Shown: positions 48,834 through 58,009, numbered from the stretch's first letter. The stretch is DNA of 64,000 nucleotides from Parvularcula sp. IMCC14364 (GCF_030758415.1 NZ_CP132334.1:2802001-2866000); one strand, 5' to 3'. The notes: generated from the sequence alone by a model not told the origin. A program made the numbers and translations.

Positions 48834-49841
48834 CTATCGCGTCAACACCACCCGGTAACGTGCCTTGCCGCTCTCCAAGTGAGCGATTGCTTCATTCACC
48901 TCGTCCATCGGAAAGGTTTCAACCTGCGGCGCGATGCCGTGACGCGCGCAGAAGTTGAGCATTCTGGCAACACGTGCTGGTGGGCCAATATCAGACCCCC
49001 CTATGGATTTCTGTCCGGATATCAGCGCCTGTGGCGGCAGGTCCATAGGCTCGGTAATCGCCCCGACAGAAATGAACTTTCCTTCCGGCGCAAGGGCTGC
49101 GATGTAACGCCCCCACGGCAAGGAAACATTGACCGTAGAGATGATCGCATCAAACTTTCCCCGCAAGGCTTTCAGCCCTGCATCATCGCGCGTATCAGCC
49201 ACATGATGCGCACCCAGCTTCTTCAATTCTTCTGACTTGTCCGGACTCGTTGTAAACGCCCAGGTCTCGCACCCCCAGGCGCGCAGAAACTGAAGTGCCA
49301 GGTGGCCAAGACCACCGATACCAATCACGCCAACCCTGTCCGTTGGCTTGATGTCATACTCCTCAATCGGAGAGAAAACCGTTATGCCACCGCAAAACAG
49401 TGGTCCCGCTTCCTCAGCAGAAATACCGTCCGGCACAGGCACAGCCCACGCCGCCTGCGCTCTCAAGCGATCAGCAAACCCCCCATGATGGCCAACGATA
49501 GTTGCCTGTGTTTTCGCACAATGATGATGTGCTCCCGACATACACTGATGACATGTCAGGCAGGAGCGCACATTCCAGCCAATCCCCACGGTCTGCCCTA
49601 CCTCAAGGTGAATGACAGAAGCACCGACGGCGGCAATTTTGCCAATCACCTCGTGCCCGGGCACAACCGGATAGCGCGTAACACCCCAGTCATTATTCAG
49701 GATCGACAGATCTGAATGGCATATACCACAGCTGGTTACTTCGATCTCGACTTCGTCTGCTGCAAGTTCAGCCACCTCATAGGAAAACGGCTCCAACTTC
49801 CCGCCCGCTTTTTTCGCTGCCCATGCGTTAATGCCTGTCAT
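48834..49841 (-). CDS. Zinc-dependent alcohol dehydrogenase (CAD/YahK-like)
   Basis: 335 residues from the ATG at 49841 (GGGAGA upstream). Catalytic zinc Cys in TSCGICHSDL near residue 35, GHEVIGKI, four structural-zinc cysteines in SCLTCHQCMSGAHHHC near 93, and NADP loop GIGGLGHLALQF near 170. The group (cinnamyl-alcohol-dehydrogenase-like, YahK) reduces aldehydes with NADPH. Divergent from the MATE gene by 51 bases. Confidence 0.93.
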   Translation of the reverse strand: MTGINAWAAKKAGGKLEPFSYEVAELAADEVEIEVTSCGICHSDLSILNNDWGVTRYPVVPGHEVIGKIAAVGASVIHLEVGQTVGIGWNVRSCLTCHQCMSGAHHHCAKTQATIVGHHGGFADRLRAQAAWAVPVPDGISAEEAGPLFCGGITVFSPIEEYDIKPTDRVGVIGIGGLGHLALQFLRAWGCETWAFTTSPDKSEELKKLGAHHVADTRDDAGLKALRGKFDAIISTVNVSLPWGRYIAALAPEGKFISVGAITEPMDLPPQALISGQKSIGGSDIGPPARVARMLNFCARHGIAPQVETFPMDEVNEAIAHLESGKARYRVVLTR

Positions 49842-49892
49842 AGACTGTCTCCCTGTTTTACCGGACAATAAGGCAGATCAACAGCGCTGGCC

Positions 49893-51317
49893 ATGCCCGG
49901 GAACAGCACTTATACCCGGTTCATGCGAGCCCCTTCCCCAACTGCTGTCACCTCTCAGGCAAAGCTGACCACAGGTCCTGTAGGCCGCACCCTGTGGCAG
50001 AACAGCTGGCCCATGAGCATGGGGCTGATTTCGGTCATCGCCTTCAATATTGTCGATACATTCTACATCGGTCAGCTCGGTGCTGATCAACTTGCCGCCA
50101 TGGGCTTCTGTTTTCCCGTCATCTTCATCATGGGTTCAATGGCTATCGGCCTGGGGAATGGCAGCCTCTCGATCCTTTCCCGGGCAATCGGCGAAGGGCG
50201 CCCTGACAGGGCGCGCCGTCTGGTAACCAATACCATGGTTCTGGTCAGTCTGCTGAGCTTCGTTTTGACCGGTTTTATGTATATCTTCTCGGATGAAATA
50301 TTCTCCCTGCTGCGAACGCCAGATCACCTGATGCCATATGTCGATCAGTATATGGATGTCTGGTATGCAGGTCTCTGGTTCCTTATCACGCCTGTTGCTG
50401 CAAATTATCTCATCCGCGCCAATGGGGAAGCAATCGCGTCCTCCGTACTGATGCTGGGGGCAGCCGCGATCAATGCTGTGCTCTCTCCCTTGCTGGTGTT
50501 TGGCCTGCTCGGCTTTCCTGAAATGGGCATAAGCGGTGCCGCCCTCGCGACCATTATTGCCCGGGGAACAATTGCCGTGAGTGCCATTTATTATCTCGGC
50601 TTTCGTCACAACATGATGGAAGTTTCCCTGCGGGCTGTTCAAGTCTTGCCACGGCATATCCAGGAAATCATGCGCTTTGCGGTGCCTGCGGCGCTGGCCC
50701 AGATGGTTACCCCGCTTGCAACTGCCCTGATTGTGATCCTGCTGGCCGGATACGGACAGGATGCCGTCGCGGGCTTTACCGTTGGTGCTCGGATTGAAAC
50801 GCTCTCGCTCGTCCCCTTCTTTGCCTTTCAGGTGGGGATCAGCCCCTTTATCGGTCAGAATGTGGGGGCGAACCTGCCGGACCGGCTGGCACAGGCTGAA
50901 AACTGGATATGGAAATTTGCACTATTCTGGGGGGTCATCAGCGCTGTCCTGTTGATCAGTTTTGGTGGTGCCCTTGGCAGCCTGTTCACGGACGATCCGG
51001 AAATCATTGCCCTGACAGACCAGTATCTTTTCATTGTTTCATTCGGATATATTTTTGCAGGCGTGTTTCATCTGAGCATTGGCGTTCTGAATCCCCTTGG
51101 CTTTCCAAATCTCGGTGCTGGCCTCTCTTTCTTTCGTTATATTGTTCTGTACGCTGGTCTTGCCTGGCTGTTTTCCTCAGGCGCAGTTCTGGACAGCCTC
51201 ACTGGCCCGGTCGGCGTTTTTACCGCGGGCGCAATCGCCTGGATCATTGCAGGCCTCACTGGCGCTTTACTCATTCACCATCGACTGCCAACCCGCTCCC
51301 CGCAGCAAACTGACTAA
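49893..51317 (+). CDS. MATE-family efflux transporter
   Basis: 474 residues, 12 membrane helices. LWQNSWPMSMGLISVIAFNIVDTFYIGQLGADQLAAMGFCFPV and the second-half GFTVGARIETLSLVPFFAFQVGISPFIGQNVGANLPDR are the classic MATE repeats. Exports cationic drugs using Na+ or H+. Start uncertain: neither the ATG at 49893 nor one at 49923 has a clear ribosome site. It is the last gene before the AT-rich island. Confidence 0.92.
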   Translation: MPGNSTYTRFMRAPSPTAVTSQAKLTTGPVGRTLWQNSWPMSMGLISVIAFNIVDTFYIGQLGADQLAAMGFCFPVIFIMGSMAIGLGNGSLSILSRAIGEGRPDRARRLVTNTMVLVSLLSFVLTGFMYIFSDEIFSLLRTPDHLMPYVDQYMDVWYAGLWFLITPVAANYLIRANGEAIASSVLMLGAAAINAVLSPLLVFGLLGFPEMGISGAALATIIARGTIAVSAIYYLGFRHNMMEVSLRAVQVLPRHIQEIMRFAVPAALAQMVTPLATALIVILLAGYGQDAVAGFTVGARIETLSLVPFFAFQVGISPFIGQNVGANLPDRLAQAENWIWKFALFWGVISAVLLISFGGALGSLFTDDPEIIALTDQYLFIVSFGYIFAGVFHLSIGVLNPLGFPNLGAGLSFFRYIVLYAGLAWLFSSGAVLDSLTGPVGVFTAGAIAWIIAGLTGALLIHHRLPTRSPQQTD

Positions 51318-51759
51318 ACAGTGACAGACAATCTGCTTCAGACTAGGGTCAAGCTTGCTTACTTCTTCCGTATAGCGAGATACTTTTATCGCCGACGCAC
51401 GTCCTGAAAGACGCCTGCACACTGTGCACATCAAAGTCTGGTGCCGCTGAAGAGATTTGAACTCCCCACCAACTTCGTCAGCCAAATTATTTAACCTTAT
51501 AATCAATGGCTTATGCAATCATGACCTGCATTAGATGAGATAATTGGTAGCACATTTAGTAGCAAATTGATGATTAACTTCATACTCAATTAGAGCTCCC
51601 AGACACCCTCGCTCCAGGCACTGATTCGCTTGCTGAACAGTAGGAATTGTGGAATTTCAATTGACACTCATTGCTGGATTGCAGCTGCAATTAACCAGTT
51701 ATAGATGCCTAACGCAGCATAGCGCATATCTATCAGAAAGAAGGATTTCAATCCAACCA
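51318..51759. other. Intergenic left edge of the accessory island
   Basis: A 442-base stretch without a credible gene, in which base composition drops to clearly AT-rich after about 51480. Besides the tRNA 3' fragment listed separately I see no integrase, promoter or hairpin of note. Short plus-strand frames (e.g. from 51649) have no ribosome site and overlap the end of the RTX pseudogene. Confidence 0.5.
51439..51466 (-). repeat. tRNA 3'-end fragment (tRNA-Thr-like), attachment-site remnant
   Basis: Read on the minus strand, a complete T-arm (GGGAG / TTCAAAT / CTCTT), an acceptor strand CAGCGGC, then ACCA: the last 28 bases of a tRNA. The 5' acceptor strand GCCGCTG, D-arm and anticodon arm are absent upstream, so this is only the 3' end. 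The GCGGCACCA end is like that of alphaproteobacterial tRNA-Thr(TGT). Integrating islands leave such copies at their far end. It does not match the tRNA-Ser at 56899, so that gene is not the partner. Confidence 0.6.
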
Positions 51760-53725
51760 CTAAATCAAAATGTCGTTTTCCAATGCAGAAATTGTGGTGC
51801 TCCGAATAGTGAGGATATCGCTTCCAATTGCGAAAGTGACATCACCATCAATCTCGCCCATCAGTGCCGTAGCCTCGGAAACTGCAGCAAAACCAAAACT
51901 CGTTAGATCGATCTTATCCTGATCATCTTGAAAATCAGTGATGGTATCATCTTCATCACCCACCGCAAAAATGAATGTATCTGCCCCAGCTTTACCTGAA
52001 AGAATATCTGTTCCTGCACCACCGTGTAGTAAGTCATCCCCCTTTCGCCCATCAAGAACGTCATTACCGTCACCGCCTTTGAGAATATCGCCGCCTTGAC
52101 CACCTACAAGCAGATCATTCCCTTCATCGCCATTTAGGGTGTCGTTGCCACCATTCCCTCGCAATTCATCATCCCTTTACCACCAGAGATTACGTCGGAC
52201 AGCCCCCTACCAGAGACAACATCGTTTCCAGCTCCAGCATCAATTGTATCTGATCCCCGTCGGCCAGAAATCGTATCAGCACCATCCCCACCTGAAATAA
52301 CGTCAGCACCATCTCCGCCAATCAATTCGTCATTACCGATGCCACCGTCAATGAAATCTCGACCGCCGCCGCCATCGATTTCATCTGAACCCTCTCCCCC
52401 ACTCAAAATGTCATTGCCGCCACGACCAAGTATCAAATCGTCACCGCCATCACCAAAAACTTTATCTCTACCCGATCCAGAATCAACAAAGTCGTCACCA
52501 CCTAAAGCCGAGATATTCACACGGCCACTAATACCGAATATTGCATCCGAGAATTCAGTAATTTGATCAATCACTCCGTTGTTTATTGCGCCGGATACAA
52601 CAATGACTTCCACTTGGCTTTCACTGGTGTCGCCCTGAGAATCTATGATTGCGTAATCGACTACATCCCGCCCACGTCCAGTATCTGTCAAACCACCAAA
52701 CGCATCATTTAATTCGTAAGAAAGTATTCCGTCGGATGAAACTGTAATGCTTGCGCCAGACGCCAAGGTCTCGGAAATTTCGCCTTCGAACATATTTCCA
52801 TTTAGTTGATTTACAGTCAATGTATCGGACAAGTCTGCATCTGAATCATTGGATAGCAAGTTCGAAGTCAATGGGGAGATCTGCTCCCTACAAATGAATA
52901 AACGATCCATAACAGCAATCGGTGCGTCATTCTCACCCACAATTGTAATTCGTATTTCTGCGGATGAAAACGATAATTGGTCGATTTCACCACCGCCACG
53001 AAAAACTAAACCATTCTCAAAAATGACATCATCAACCCCATCCCCATTTTGGTCGAACACATCAAAGACGGAGTCTATTGAGCCTAAATTCAGTGAGGAA
53101 GCCTCTAATACATTCACCTCCATAGGCAGAGCACTGCTAGTGCCAAACAAGATTATTGTTTGATCGTCTTTCTCAAAGACAAGGTCATCGTAGCCGTCCC
53201 CATTTAAATCGCCACTATTGACAACTTCCGTATCAAGATGAAAGCCGTTAATACCGTTTAGTTCAGAGATTTCTAAAGATCGCGCCTGAATATCAGAAGA
53301 TCCAAATATTACGTAGTGATTGCCCCCATCTACGAGAGATAAATCATCAAATTGATCTCCATTAAAATCAAAACCCGATTCAACGAGTTTATTTGCATCT
53401 AGATTGAACCCATTCTCATTACTGAATTGGTTGAATTCACTTAATGATGTTACCGAAGCACCCTCAGAAGAACCGAACACAACATACTCATTGTTCTCAT
53501 AATCAGTTACTAGAACATCATCAAAACCATCACCATTAACGTCACCAACAAATCGAGCACCAACTGAATAATATATCCCCGATGAGTATAGATCATCTAC
53601 CAACCGCTGATTCTGAACATCATTTTCTATCTGTGTACCAAACACAACTCTAGTACCATTGTAGTACTCTTCGAAAATCAGATCGGCAAACCCGTCTCCA
53701 TTTAAATCACCTCCAACGTCAATTA
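51760..53725 (-). pseudogene. RTX calcium-binding / FG-GAP repeat protein, disrupted
   Basis: Remains of a large secreted protein. In order: at least five FG-GAP/EF-hand-like DxNGDGxDD repeats (e.g. GDLNGDGFADL, GDVNGDGFDDV), a VCBS/cadherin-like segment around GENDAPIAV to LTVNQLNGN, then more than ten RTX nonapeptides (GGxGxDxI/L), and a C-terminal ADTFIF[17 protein letters not shown] block that carries the type I secretion signal in the family. Broken twice: an IS5-family element replaces the N-terminus at 53725, and one G is missing from the run at 52173-52175 (plus-strand CCC), splitting ISGGKG from the expected DDELRGNGG. No T1SS genes are adjacent. Confidence 0.85.
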
Positions 53726-54559
53726 GGGTCTGTACCCAATTTAACTGATTGATTTGTTTGTGCAAAGCGTGATTCAGGGATTTCCGAAAGGGAGTCTTAA
53801 ATGGCGCGGTTTGATTTGTCGGATGAAGAATGGGCGGTGATTGAACCGTTGTTGCCAAAGGTTAGCCGCGGCCCGAAGCGCAAAGATGATCGTACGATCC
53901 TGAACGGCATCTTTTACATTTTGCGCACAGGCGCGCCATGGCGGGACTTGCCGGAACGATATGGACCGTACACGACTGCTTACAATCGGTATAACAGGTG
54001 GGGCGAGCGCGGCGTCTGGAAGGGCATATTCGATGCGCTCGCTGAAGAATGTGAGGACAGTCTGATCTTCATAGACGCCTCGATTGTCAAAGCTCACCGC
54101 GCAGCGAGTGGCTCAAAAAGGGGGAACTGGCGGAAGATATTGGACGCTCACGGGGCGGTCGCACAAGCAAAGTTCACGTGGCCGTAGATGAAAATGGCAG
54201 GCCATTGCGCATTGAGGTCACTGGCGGCCATGTTCATGACAGCCAGGTGATGAATGTCTTCCTCGACTGGGAGATGCCGCCTCTGGCGATGGTCCTGGAC
54301 AAAGCCTATGGCAGTGCGAAGATCAGGCGCGATATCGCCGATGAAGGTGCGTTGGCGGTTATTCCCGCCAAGTCCAATGCGCGCAATCCGGTCCCGCATG
54401 ACACCAGCCTTTACGCCATGCGTAATATTGTCGAGCGGTTCTTCTGCAAAATGAAAGACATGAGACGGCTGGCTACACGGTTCGAGAAATCTCGAAGGAA
54501 CTTCATCAACATGATATATCTCTTCGCAGCAAAATGCTGGATCAATTGAGTCCACACCC
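53726..54559 (+). mobile_element. IS5-family (IS427-like) insertion sequence
   Basis: 834 bp. Left end GGGTCTGTACCCAATTTAAC and right end (inverted) GGGTGTGGACTCAATTGATC form imperfect terminal repeats. Both ends are flanked by TA (53724-53725 and 54560-54561), a two-base target duplication. The element holds one transposase in two overlapping frames. It sits in the RTX gene. The two ends are intact, so it may be mobile. Confidence 0.82.
53801..54549 (+). CDS. IS5-family transposase, made by -1 frameshift
   Basis: First frame 53801-54187 begins with MARFDLSDEEWAVIEPLLP; the second frame, in which AVDENGRPLRIEVTGGHVHDSQV lies, runs to 54549. They join by a -1 shift in the run AAAAAGGGGG at 54115-54124; the fused product has 249 residues, as 749 bases plus one re-read base is divisible by three. 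DDE residues: D in FIDASIVKAHR, D in LDKAYGSAKI, E in VERFFCKMKDMRR. Programmed frameshifting at A/G runs is known in the IS427 group, so this is not damage. Confidence 0.85.
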
Positions 54560-54713
54560 TAGGCAACAAGGGATTAAATTTGACCTTTGATCCAGCAAAA
54601 CTAGTTCATCAGCCAGTTGGGACAATTCAAAAATTTGCTCGAATTTTGCGATCCAAGGCTTTGTCCTAAGTTCTCTTGGGATACTGAAAAATAAAATAAG
54701 GAGGACCGAAATT

Positions 54714-56180
54714 TTGACCGAAGTTGCGGTGATCTATCCCCACCAACTATTCAAGCAGCTTCCGGCACCATTTAAACGAATGCGTTTGTATTTGGTGGAA
54801 GAACCTCTCATCCTTACCTACAACCCGATCCACCGCGGTAAGCTGATGTTTCACAAGCTTACGATGGATGCATACCAAGGTATGCTCGAGCAAGAAGGGT
54901 ATTTGATTACTCGATTGACGATTAGTAAGCACCCGCGATCATCTGATATCTTTGACGCGCTAAAGGATTTCGGTGTCGAGAAAGTGCATATTATCGACAC
55001 TGTAGACAACTACCTGGAAAGAGAAATTCGAAATTGTGGGATCGATCGAGTATGGTACGAAACTCCATTGTTCTTGCTCTCTAAAGATGATGCAAAGAAC
55101 CGTTTTGTCGACAGTAGAAAGCTTATGGCAGCCTTCTATAGGAATATGCGGAGAGACAAAGATATCCTTATTGAGGGTACAGGAAAACCGGTTGGAGGTC
55201 AGTGGAGTTTTGATAAGGAAAACCGGAAAAAAGTCCCAAAGGGAGTTTCATTTCCGCAAGACTTGACTGTCTACGAGAATGCAGAAACGCATGCCGCCGC
55301 TTCTTGGTCTGAAAACATTGCGCCAAATACTTATGGAAGAGCTATGTGCTGGGCACCGTACACGCATTATGAGGCAGCACGGTATCTCGAGGAATTCCTA
55401 ATTGTTCGATTTCGTGATTTTGGCCCATTTGAAGATGCAATGGCAAATCACCATATCCGCCTTTGGCATTCCGGGTTATCATCTCTTCTAAACAATGGAC
55501 TGCTAACCCCGTCACAAGTGCTGGAAACGGCAATTACACACGCTGACAGACACCAAATACCGCTCAACTCTCTCGAAGGTTTTGTAAGGCAGATCTTGGG
55601 TTGGCGTGAATTTATTCGCGCGAGTTATGAGGTTGATGGTTCTCACATGCGCACCAGTAACTTTTGGAAGAATCATAACCGATTGCCTAAATCTTTCTGG
55701 ACCGCAGGAACGGGTATAGCCCCTGTTGACCATGTCATAAAAACAGCGCTTGACTTTGGATACTCCCATCACATTGAGCGCCTCATGATAATGGGCAACT
55801 TTATGTTATTGTCTCGTATCTCCCCACATGACGTTTATAGATGGTTTATGGGCATGTATTTAGACGCATATGATTGGGTGATGGTGCCAAACGTATACGG
55901 AATGAGCCAGTTTGCTGACGGAGGGACTTTTGCAACAAAACCCTATATCAGTGGCTCAAACTACATCAGGAAAATGTCTGACTTTCCTGGTGGTGAGTGG
56001 GAAAACGTCTGGACAGCGCTGTATTGGCGTTTCGTTCATGACCACCAAGAAGTCTTTCAAAAAAATCACCGACTTTCAATGATGCCTAAGACATTGGCTC
56101 GAATGGACGGAGCGAAACGTGATGCTCATTTTACTATCTCAGCGGAGTTTTTGAGAAAGCTGTCAGCGGACCCGGCCTGA
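54714..56180 (+). CDS. Cryptochrome/photolyase-family protein (FeS-BCP type, lacking cluster cysteines)
   Basis: 488 residues, TTG start with AAGGAGG 9 bases upstream. The DPRP/FeS-BCP landmarks are clear: NPIHRGKLMFHKLTMDAY, VGGQWSFDKENRKK near residue 165, LGWREFIR near 296, HHIERLMIMGNFML near 352, and DWVMVPNVYGMSQFADGG. Family members bind FAD and a ribolumazine and repair (6-4) photoproducts or act as light sensors. The whole chain has only two cysteines (108 and 212), so the four-cysteine [4Fe-4S] site cannot form. Base composition is AT-rich like the island. Confidence 0.88.
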   Translation: MTEVAVIYPHQLFKQLPAPFKRMRLYLVEEPLILTYNPIHRGKLMFHKLTMDAYQGMLEQEGYLITRLTISKHPRSSDIFDALKDFGVEKVHIIDTVDNYLEREIRNCGIDRVWYETPLFLLSKDDAKNRFVDSRKLMAAFYRNMRRDKDILIEGTGKPVGGQWSFDKENRKKVPKGVSFPQDLTVYENAETHAAASWSENIAPNTYGRAMCWAPYTHYEAARYLEEFLIVRFRDFGPFEDAMANHHIRLWHSGLSSLLNNGLLTPSQVLETAITHADRHQIPLNSLEGFVRQILGWREFIRASYEVDGSHMRTSNFWKNHNRLPKSFWTAGTGIAPVDHVIKTALDFGYSHHIERLMIMGNFMLLSRISPHDVYRWFMGMYLDAYDWVMVPNVYGMSQFADGGTFATKPYISGSNYIRKMSDFPGGEWENVWTALYWRFVHDHQEVFQKNHRLSMMPKTLARMDGAKRDAHFTISAEFLRKLSADPA

Positions 56181-56208
56181 ACGCCCTCAAGCGCCAAAAC
56201 CGAGTTGC

Positions 56209-56391
56209 ATGGAGGCGCAAAGCAATCTGGAAGCTTGCGATATTGCAATTTGGACCCCGCCATTTCCCATACGCGATATGGTGAACTCCGGCCGCATACC
56301 GACCGAAGAAAACCTAACACCATTGGCTAAACGATTTGGCCAACAGATAACACGAAAGACGCTGTTACGATTGTCACAACAAGGTTACTGA
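56209..56391 (+). CDS. Short unidentified ORF, perhaps a gene remnant
   Basis: 60 codons downstream of the photolyase gene. The product (CDIAIWTPPFPIRDMVNSG, then LTPLAKRFGQQITRKTLLRL) looks like a real protein tail, amphipathic with a basic end, and not like random sequence. No ribosome site precedes the ATG, and the frame remains readable a few codons upstream, so it may be the C-terminal stump of a longer gene. No family recognised. Confidence 0.3.
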   Translation: MEAQSNLEACDIAIWTPPFPIRDMVNSGRIPTEENLTPLAKRFGQQITRKTLLRLSQQGY

Positions 56392-56732
56392 CTGCAGTTT
56401 GCATATAAAATCTCCGTAGCATTTATATGCATTGAAATGGAGCATTCTGCTAAAATGGCCAGCTTGCAAAAGTAAAGTTTTTGTGAAGAACGGCTTCTTT
56501 CGATTGGCATCATCCATTCAGTTTCGACGACTCCGTCTTAAACTGATTAAATATGCTTATTGAGTGAGTTTGGAGTTCGCAACTGGACCATGCCATATAA
56601 TGTGAAAGACCTTATTGCTCTGACTTAGCGCAAGAACTGCAAGAACCTGTTCTTCACAACCACGTCTGTCCTAGCCCCCTAATATGCGGCCAGAATCTGT
56701 TTAGCATTTTTGCTTGAATTGGAGGTTTTGGT
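56392..56732. other. AT-rich stretch without recognisable genes
   Basis: 341 bases with no open frame that has a ribosome site or family look. The last approximately 60 bases (from TGTCCTAGCC near 56669) are probably the end region of the IS3-type element whose orfA remnant follows. Confidence 0.4.
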
Positions 56733-56850
56733 GATGGCTCGGAAACGGTTTTCAGACGAAGATATATTGAAGGTGCTGCGGCAGGTTGAGGTGGAGCTGT
56801 CATCTGGCAAAGACCTAAAAAATGTGGGGATGAGTGTGGGTACGCCAAAA
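56733..56850 (+). pseudogene. IS3-family transposase OrfA remnant
   Basis: ATG at 56733, with GGAGG 7-12 bases before it. The first 28 residues, MARKRFSDEDILKVLRQVEV and on, are the N-terminus of an IS3-type OrfA (helix-turn-helix, DUF-like transposase_8). Within a run of seven A (56816-56822) the frame is lost: the adjacent frame reads VGMSVGTP, like the expected ACRxxGIS helix. The copy ends before the tRNA. OrfB is absent. Truncated and inactive. Confidence 0.65.
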
Positions 56851-56898
56851 ATCCGCCATTCATTTTCTCTTTGATTTCAGGACTTTAATTCAATAGCA

Positions 56899-56988
56899 TG
56901 GCGGACAGAGAGGGATTCGAACCCTCGAGACGGTTGCCCGCCTACACGCGTTCCAGGCGTGCGCCTTCGACCACTCGGCCACCTGCCC
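56899..56988 (-). tRNA. tRNA-Ser (GGA)
   Basis: 90 bases on the minus strand, from GGGCAGG (56988) to GCCA (56899). Acceptor arms GGGCAGG / TCTGTCC pair with two G-T pairs; the anticodon arm CGCCTGGAACGCG has GGA; the long variable arm and T-loop GTTCGAATC are typical of class II serine tRNAs. The CCA is encoded. Its 3' end points into the AT-rich island. Confidence 0.93.
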
Positions 56989-57160
56989 TTACCAAGGAAG
57001 GCGGGATTATAGCGATGCTTGCCTGCAATACAAGAGCAAACAGATTGTTGCGAGCGCTGCCGCTTTTGGATAGTCTGGTATTTGTCTTGCAGGTCTCGTG
57101 TGGGGATAGCCCCGGCCTGATCACTGCATGATTTTAGTAACGACGGCTTATATACGGGGC

Positions 57161-57433
57161 ATGATAATGGGGTTTTTTCGTCTTCTGGCTTGGGTTTTTG
57201 TGGCATTGGGCCTGATGCTTCTCGGGGCTGATGGTGTTTCTACACTTGAACAGGGCGAGCCGGTCATGCGGTCCACTGCCGAGGTTATGAACCTGCTTGG
57301 CATCGGCGTGTCGCCCCTGGAAAGTGACGGCGGTGTAGCAACTGTGGCAAACTTTTTCCTGCGGTCAGCTTTCTGGGCAATTATCGGTGGCATTGGCCTG
57401 ATCATGACGCTGATTTTCCGGCCATTGACCTGA
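57161..57433 (+). CDS. Small conserved membrane protein
   Basis: 90 residues; ATG at 57161 with ACGGGG upstream. Two hydrophobic helices (FFRLLAWVFVALGLMLLGAD and FFLRSAFWAIIGGIGLIMTLIF) flank a soluble loop, STLEQGEPVMRSTAEVMNLLGI. I have seen similar short alphaproteobacterial proteins without known function. Convergent with the broken membrane-protein gene at 57445. Confidence 0.7.
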   Translation: MIMGFFRLLAWVFVALGLMLLGADGVSTLEQGEPVMRSTAEVMNLLGIGVSPLESDGGVATVANFFLRSAFWAIIGGIGLIMTLIFRPLT

Positions 57434-57444
57434 AAAGGCGCCAT

Positions 57445-58009
57445 CTAAGCCTGTGGCACTGACACGCCTCGCCAATCATTGATAACCGTAACGATCTCCT
57501 GCTTGCGACGGAAACTGAAGATGCTGTCGGCACCTGAGGTCATGGATATCTCATATGCTTCACGGCCGGCTTTGCGTGATTGCTGCCTGTGACGGACCAA
57601 AGCATCGGCATCAAACTGATCCTGATCATATAAAATCTGCTCACTGAAGACCAGGACGACTTCAAAAACCGGATCCGGTTTTTGCAATGTGTGAATTTTT
57701 GCGTATCGAAAAAAGTCGAGATTATATGTGCGATAGCTTTCTGACAGGAAGTTTCGGCTCTTCAGTGTAACCTCTCCGGTAACAGTGGAGAAATATGCAC
57801 GGCTGTTCATTAACAGAGCTGCGAGAACAGACCCCCCCCCATAGCAGAGTGAGCGGTATCATAGCATACAGAGCAGGTTTTGTTTCCGTCACCAACACGT
57901 ACCAGAAACCGGTTAAAGTGACTGTGCCCAAGAGGATGACAACTGCCCACGTCCAACGTGAGAATGTTGAAATAACAAGCTCTTCATCAGTATAGCGCAC
58001 AACTCTCAT
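57445..58009 (-). pseudogene. Membrane protein, frameshifted in a G9 run
   Basis: Third gene of a three-gene operon. The N-terminal frame starts at the ATG at 58009 (MRVVRYTDEELV, one helix WTWAVVILLGTVTLTGFWYVL) and enters a run of nine G (plus-strand C9, 57832-57840). With nine G it reads WGGVCSR and then stops; with eight it reads WGGSVLAALLMNSRAYFSTV, finishes a second helix and continues to the stop at 57445, giving 187 residues. So the tract is one base too long, or varies. The ATGA at its start overlaps the preceding gene. No family recognised. Confidence 0.7.

Noticed and set aside
51760-53725. Repeat array as a CRISPR
   Set aside because: The repeats are coding RTX nonapeptides with a 27-base period and variable sequence, without spacers.
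52134-53858. The whole 574-codon minus-strand frame as an intact RTX protein
   Set aside because: Its first approximately 45 codons lie in the IS and its last approximately 10 are out of frame after the missing G.
54562-54738. An open minus-strand frame right of the IS that continues in frame with the RTX gene if the IS and one TA are removed
   Set aside because: It has no start codon, its sequence (SIPRELRTKPWIAKF...) does not look like an RTX N-terminus, and it overlaps the photolyase start. Probably chance.
51439-56988. Island integrated at tRNA-Ser with the left fragment as its partner attachment site
   Set aside because: The 28-base fragment and the tRNA-Ser 3' end agree only in general T-loop bases, and the acceptor strands differ (CAGCGGC against TCTGTCC).
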